DNA from: DASPTB01 sp035623615
Lineage (GTDB): Bacteria; Actinomycetota; UBA4738
Assembly: GCA_035623615.1 (NCBI GenBank)
Contig: DASPTB010000183.1
Location: 1-9,599 of the forward strand
Direction of reading: 5' to 3'
Length of the DNA: 9,599 nucleotides
How positions within the stretch are numbered: position 1 is the stretch's first letter; every line of letters starts with the position of its first letter. The translations under genes and the position numbers were made by a program. Under the pieces are notes generated by a model. That model saw only the letters and a program-made list of their open reading frames with translations, had not been told where the DNA came from and made no database searches. Shown piece by piece: positions 7,236-9,599 of this stretch.

Positions 7236-7829
7236 ATGTCATTCGCGGTCAAGGGGCAGTACTTCGAAGCGTGCAGCTGCGCCGTCAGCTGCCCGTGCAT
7301 CTGGCTCGGTCCCGCCACCGAGGACGCGTGCGACGTCTTCTTCGCGTGGCACATCACGGAAGGCGAGCGCGACGGCGTCGACCTCGCCGGACTGAACGCG
7401 GCGCTCGCCGTCCACACGCCGAAGCAGATGACGGACGGGAACTGGAAGGTGGCCCTGTACCTGGACGACCGGGCCGAACCGAACCAGGCCGAGGCGCTGG
7501 GAGCGATCTTCTCCGGCCAGGCGGGCGGCCATCTGGGGAACCTGGCGCCGCTCATCGGCGAGGTCGCGGGGGTGAAGTCCGTTCCCATCACGTTCGACGC
7601 CTCTGACGGCGCGCGCTCGGTGCAGGTCGGCGACGCGCTGACCATGAGCGTCGAGCAGGTGATCGGGATGGACGGCGAGAACCCTGCCGTCATCACCAAC
7701 CCGCTGCTGGGCGCGATCACGCAGCCGGTGACCCAGGCCAAGTCGGTGGAGGTCGCGTACCACGACGCCTGGGAGTTCACCACCTCGGACCGCAACAGCT
7801 TCATCACCGACTTCGCCTACGCCGGGTGA
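7236..7829 (+). CDS. DUF1326 domain protein, cysteine-rich
   Basis: This 197-residue soluble protein of the DUF1326 family has no signal peptide. It opens with the family signature GQYFEACSCAVSCPCIW, giving Cys13, Cys15, Cys19 and Cys21 (CxCx3CxC), plus Cys32 in the next segment. Further family patterns are LAGLNAAL, MTDGNWKVALYLDDRA, EALGAIFSGQAGGHLGNLAPLIGEVAGVKSVPITF, and the C-terminal AYHDAWEFTTSDRNSFITDFAYAG. The biochemical function is unknown. The clustered cysteines suggest metal binding or thiol chemistry, which is inference. The stop overlaps the GTG of the downstream DUF2182 gene as GTGA, so the two are almost certainly made together. The ribosome-binding site is weak (GGGGG, 7225-7229). 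Confidence 0.93.
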   Translation: MSFAVKGQYFEACSCAVSCPCIWLGPATEDACDVFFAWHITEGERDGVDLAGLNAALAVHTPKQMTDGNWKVALYLDDRAEPNQAEALGAIFSGQAGGHLGNLAPLIGEVAGVKSVPITFDASDGARSVQVGDALTMSVEQVIGMDGENPAVITNPLLGAITQPVTQAKSVEVAYHDAWEFTTSDRNSFITDFAYAG

Positions 7830-8635
7830 GTCAGGGAGCATCCTCCGCTTCCGAACGCAGGCCCTGGTTCCGGGCGGGAACCGTCGTGCCCGCGGGCGGG
7901 ATCGCGGCGCTCGCCGCGCTCTCGTGGATCGTCACCATCCAGCTGACCCGGGGCATGGACGTCGGGCCCGGCACCATGGGCATGTCCTTCGGCCTCTTCA
8001 TGGGCATGTGGGTGGCGATGATGGCGGCGATGATGCTGCCGTCGCAGGCGCCGATGGCGATGCTGTGGACGCGGGCGATCGCGCAGTCGCCGGGCGTTGC
8101 CAGGCGGACCACCCGAACCTTCGCGTTCCTCGCCGGCTACGTGGTCGCATGGGCGCTGTACGGGTTGCTGGCGTTCGCCGCCGTCGTCGCGCTGGACAGG
8201 ATCATCACGGGGCACCCGGCGTCGGGGCGCTGGCTGGCGGCAGCGATCTTCGCCCTCGCGGGCATCTATCAGCTGACGCCCCTCAAAGATGTCTGCCTGC
8301 GAACGTGCCGCAGCCCGATCGGCATGTTCCTCAAGTACGGGTCCTACCGGGGAGCCGCCGTCGACTTCCGGGTCGGACTGCACCACGGCATGTACTGCGT
8401 GGGCTGCTGCTGGGCGCTGATGGTGGTGCTCATCGGGGTCGGCGTGATGAACCTCGCGGCGATGGTCGTGCTTGCCGCGGTCATTCTCGCGGAGAAGGTC
8501 TGGCGCCACGGCGAGGTCGCGGCCCGGGTCGTCGGGGGCGGATTCCTGATCCTGGCAGCGCTCTGCGCGTTCGGGATCTGGGTGCCCGCGGGGCTGTCGG
8601 CCCCGATGCCGGCGGCGCCTATGGGTGGCATGTGA
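7826..8635 (+). CDS. DUF2182 polytopic membrane protein, predicted metal-binding
   Basis: This 269-residue integral membrane protein is of the DUF2182 family (COG5486, described as predicted metal-binding). About six membrane helices can be read, near 20-38, 55-75, 98-123, 137-155, 191-215 and 236-254. Family motifs are MxxxFMGMWVAMMAAMMLPSQAPM (about 51-79, ten Met in 31 residues), YQLTPLKDVCLRTCRSP (Cys157, Cys161) and GLHHGMYCVGCCWALM (His186, His187, Cys191, Cys194, Cys195). The tail ends Met-rich (MPAAPMGGM). The GTG start overlaps the DUF1326 stop and has no ribosome-binding site of its own, implying coupled translation. Cys, His and Met clustered in membrane helices would suit a soft metal such as Cu(I), or a thiol-redox role; substrate and direction are unknown. 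The family call is strong and the metal idea is inference. Confidence 0.93.
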   Translation: MSQGASSASERRPWFRAGTVVPAGGIAALAALSWIVTIQLTRGMDVGPGTMGMSFGLFMGMWVAMMAAMMLPSQAPMAMLWTRAIAQSPGVARRTTRTFAFLAGYVVAWALYGLLAFAAVVALDRIITGHPASGRWLAAAIFALAGIYQLTPLKDVCLRTCRSPIGMFLKYGSYRGAAVDFRVGLHHGMYCVGCCWALMVVLIGVGVMNLAAMVVLAAVILAEKVWRHGEVAARVVGGGFLILAALCAFGIWVPAGLSAPMPAAPMGGM

Positions 8636-8671
8636 GAATTGTGAGGCGCCCCGGGGGCTGACCAGGGCGTG

Positions 8672-8680
8672 TGGTAGCCT
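8672..8680 (+). promoter_or_regulatory. Extended -10 promoter of rpsO, nearly leaderless
   Basis: TGG followed by TAGCCT (8675-8680) is an extended -10 element of the type frequent in high-GC actinobacteria. Transcription would start near 8687, leaving about 6 nt before the rpsO ATG at 8693, and no Shine-Dalgarno sequence lies in that gap. No good -35 is present at the right spacing. This would give rpsO its own promoter, independent of the DUF2182 gene that ends at 8635. Confidence 0.5.
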
Positions 8681-8692
8681 TGGGCAGTCTTT

Positions 8693-8962
8693 ATGTCTCT
8701 TACCACGCAGCAGAAGACCGAGATCATCGCCGACCACCGCCGCGGGGACGCCGATACCGGCTCGCCCGAGGTGCAGGTCGCGATCCTTACTCGGCGCATC
8801 CAGGATCTGACCGAGCACCTGAAGACCAGTGCCAAGGACCACGCGTCCCGGCGGGGTCTCCTGCAGATGGTCGGGAAGCGGCGGCGCCTGCTCGACTATC
8901 TGCGCCGCGAGGACATCGAGCGATACAGGGCGCTCATCGCGCGCCTCGGGCTGAGACGCTAA
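8693..8962 (+). CDS. rpsO: 30S ribosomal protein S15
   Basis: S15 is a primary binder of the 16S rRNA central domain (the h20/h21/h22 junction) and forms an intersubunit bridge. At 89 residues it equals the E. coli length. Family features are TGSPEVQVAILTRRI (22-36), LTEH (39-42), the DHxSRRGLL block (49-57), GKRRRLLDYLRRED and the terminal LGLRR. The rRNA-contacting H42, D49 and S52 are kept, but two normally conserved histidines in the HxxDHHS block are replaced (Ser46 and Ala51). There is no ribosome-binding site before the ATG, consistent with a leaderless transcript. A strong intrinsic terminator starts just after the stop. Confidence 0.99.
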   Translation: MSLTTQQKTEIIADHRRGDADTGSPEVQVAILTRRIQDLTEHLKTSAKDHASRRGLLQMVGKRRRLLDYLRREDIERYRALIARLGLRR

Positions 8963-8968
8963 GAAGCG

Positions 8969-8997
8969 GAGGCGGCGGAAGCCGCCTCTTCGATTTT
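8969..8997 (+). terminator. Intrinsic terminator after rpsO
   Basis: GAGGCGGC (8969-8976) and GCCGCCTC (8981-8988) make a perfect 8-bp stem closed by the stable GGAA tetraloop. It is followed by TTCGATTTT (8989-8997), and the outer GAA/TTC can extend the stem across a small bulge. It starts 6 bp after the rpsO stop. It should end most rpsO transcripts, with partial read-through possible into pnp. In E. coli the same junction carries a terminator and an RNase III-cut hairpin, so a processing role is also possible. Confidence 0.82.
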
Positions 8998-9216
8998 CGC
9001 CGGGAGGTGACCGTAAGGACGAAACCGTAGGAGGGGCGACCGGCCCGGGAAAACGGTCGATTGTCAGTTGCGGGCTTCGGCAGAGGCACCCGAGCGCATC
9101 GGGCGCGTCGCCGTCCGAGGTCCACCACTGAGAATCGGCCGCGGCCCTCGCTCCCTTGGACGAACACCCCGCCCGGCCGCCTCCCGACGCGGCCGGCGCA
9201 TCCAAGGAGGATTCTC
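8998..9216 (+). promoter_or_regulatory. Structured 5' leader of pnp
   Basis: These 219 nt hold no credible gene but are rich in pairing. Local stems are CGACCG/CGGTCG (9037-9042 with 9054-9059), CCCGA/TCGGG (9089-9093 with 9099-9103) and CCGGCCGC/GCGGCCGG (9173-9180 with 9189-9196), the last only 7 nt before the Shine-Dalgarno AAGGAGG (9204-9210). CCTTGGA (9154-9160) is complementary to TCCAAGG (9201-9207), which covers part of that site. The overlapping TGGAC (9157-9161) can instead pair with GTCCA (9120-9124). Leader-based control of pnp is known in E. coli, and a conserved Actino-pnp RNA motif has been described upstream of actinobacterial pnp; whether this is a copy cannot be decided by eye. 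No clear promoter hexamers were found, so the start of this RNA is unknown. Confidence 0.55.
9173..9196 (+). other. Stable hairpin just upstream of the pnp ribosome-binding site
   Basis: CCGGCCGC (9173-9180) pairs perfectly with GCGGCCGG (9189-9196), leaving the 8-nt loop CTCCCGAC. The CTCC of the loop, with the preceding C (9180-9184), is complementary to GGAGG (9206-9210) in the pnp Shine-Dalgarno sequence, so a pseudoknot hiding that site is possible. No T run follows, so it is not a terminator. Confidence 0.5.
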
Positions 9217-9599
9217 ATGATCAAGCGATCCAAGACCATCGGCGGCTCCGAGCTGTCCGTCGAGGTCGGCAAGCTCGCCCCGCAGGCGCAGGGCGCCTGC
9301 GTCGTCACGCTGGGCGAGACCCAGATCCTGGCGACGTGCACCAGCTCCAACCCCCGCGAGGGGATCGACTTCTTCCCGCTGACCGTCGACGTGGAAGAGC
9401 GCATGTACGCGGCCGGCAAGATCCCCGGTGGGTTCTTCCGCCGCGAAGGCCGGCCGTCCGAGACCGCGATCCTGACGGCGCGGCTCACCGATCGTCCGCT
9501 GCGGCCGACGTTCGCCGAGGGTTACCGCGACGAGGTGCAGGTGGTCATCACCGTGCTCTCGGCGGACCTCGCGAACCCGTACGACATCCCCGGCATCAA
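9217..9599 (+). CDS. pnp: Polynucleotide phosphorylase, N-terminal part (runs off the window)
   Basis: PNPase is a phosphorolytic 3'-5' exoribonuclease, a trimer and a main enzyme of mRNA decay; in actinobacteria it also adds 3' tails. About 127 residues of the usual 700-plus are present, covering most of the first RNase PH-like domain. Signatures seen are VVTLGETQILATCTSS (about 28-43), FFPLTVDVEERMYAAGKIPGGFFRREGRPSE, ILTARLTDRPLRPTF, and EVQVVITVLSADLANPYD. The VDVEERMYAAG wording is typical of actinobacterial enzymes. The ATG at 9217 is fixed by a perfect AAGGAGG (9204-9210) 6 nt upstream, the only textbook ribosome-binding site of this strength in the window. The frame stays open to the end of the window. 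Confidence 0.98.
   Translation, partial: MIKRSKTIGGSELSVEVGKLAPQAQGACVVTLGETQILATCTSSNPREGIDFFPLTVDVEERMYAAGKIPGGFFRREGRPSETAILTARLTDRPLRPTFAEGYRDEVQVVITVLSADLANPYDIPGI

Noticed and set aside
5961..8635. Phage-defence, toxin–antitoxin or mobile-element island between ribF and rpsO
   Set aside because: None of the three genes has nuclease, toxin, recombinase or transposase features, and no flanking direct or inverted repeats were found.
8647..8658. CCCCGGGG palindrome before rpsO as a terminator of the DUF2182 transcript
   Set aside because: It leaves no loop and no T tract follows, so it does not meet the form of an intrinsic terminator.
9007..9030. Eight-codon reading frame (GTG to TAG) in the pnp leader as a leader peptide
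   Set aside because: The purine run GGGAGG overlaps the GTG, leaving no spacing for initiation, and there is no codon bias pointing to attenuation.
9137..9146. Perfect 10-bp palindrome GGCCGCGGCC in the pnp leader as an operator
   Set aside because: It is made only of G and C in a GC-rich stretch and is not placed relative to any recognisable promoter; more likely part of RNA structure, or chance.
7817..9205. A 462-codon minus-strand open frame spanning DUF2182, rpsO and the pnp leader
   Set aside because: It crosses two real genes and a terminator, its product is low-complexity His/Arg/Pro-rich, and it has no recognisable domain or upstream signals.
9031..9216. In-frame N-terminal extension of PNPase (frame open from 9031, TTG at 9061)
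   Set aside because: The ATG at 9217 has a perfect ribosome-binding site and matches the normal PNPase N-terminus; the upstream translation looks like no PNPase and is explained by GC richness.

Overview
The window is a 9.6-kb, very GC-rich (roughly 70% by eye), all-plus-strand block. It carries the classical infB–rbfA–truB–ribF–rpsO–pnp translation and RNA-processing cluster. The organism is most likely an actinobacterium (Actinomycetota), probably an uncultured or early-branching lineage. Three things point there: the order infB – DUF503 – rbfA – DHH phosphoesterase – truB – ribF – rpsO – pnp; the PNPase stretch reading VDVEERMYAAGKIPG..FFRREGRPS, which is the actinobacterial form; and apparently leaderless genes behind TAnnnT -10 elements. 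The phylum call is well supported. Nothing finer can be given from the sequence alone.

Layout. Positions 1-53 are the tail of an upstream gene, probably ylxR (DUF448), overlapping the GTG start of infB by 4 nt. A tightly packed run follows: infB (50-2197), ylxP/DUF503 (2236-2532), rbfA (2543-2986), an NrnA-type DHH phosphoesterase (2983-4008) and truB (4005-4865). ATGA overlaps join rbfA to nrnA and nrnA to truB. After 53 bp with a candidate leaderless promoter comes ribF (4919-5878). Three genes not normally part of this cluster then sit between ribF and rpsO: a membrane-anchored CapA-family metallophosphatase (5961-7154, possibly starting upstream at a CTG) and a GTGA-overlapped pair, DUF1326 (7236-7829) and DUF2182 (7826-8635). 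Both members of the pair carry clustered cysteines and look metal- or thiol-related. The conserved cluster resumes with rpsO (8693-8962), which has its own extended -10 and no Shine-Dalgarno sequence. A clear intrinsic terminator follows (8969-8997), then a 219-nt structured leader and the 5' part of pnp (9217 to the window end).

How the genes work together. IF2 starts translation; RbfA and TruB mature the 30S subunit and tRNA; NrnA recycles nanoRNAs and pAp left by RNA decay; S15 and PNPase link ribosome assembly to mRNA turnover; RibF makes FMN and FAD. The DUF1326–DUF2182 pair is the only part whose biology is essentially unknown.

No tRNA, rRNA, insertion sequence, CRISPR array, integrase, toxin–antitoxin or phage-defence gene is visible. 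The most interesting material is (i) the Cys/Met-rich DUF1326–DUF2182 pair, (ii) the pnp leader, which offers mutually exclusive pairings around the pnp ribosome-binding site, (iii) an inverted repeat ahead of DUF1326 that does the same on a smaller scale, and (iv) residue changes at usually invariant positions of S15 and IF2. I do not see a convincing wholly new multi-gene system.
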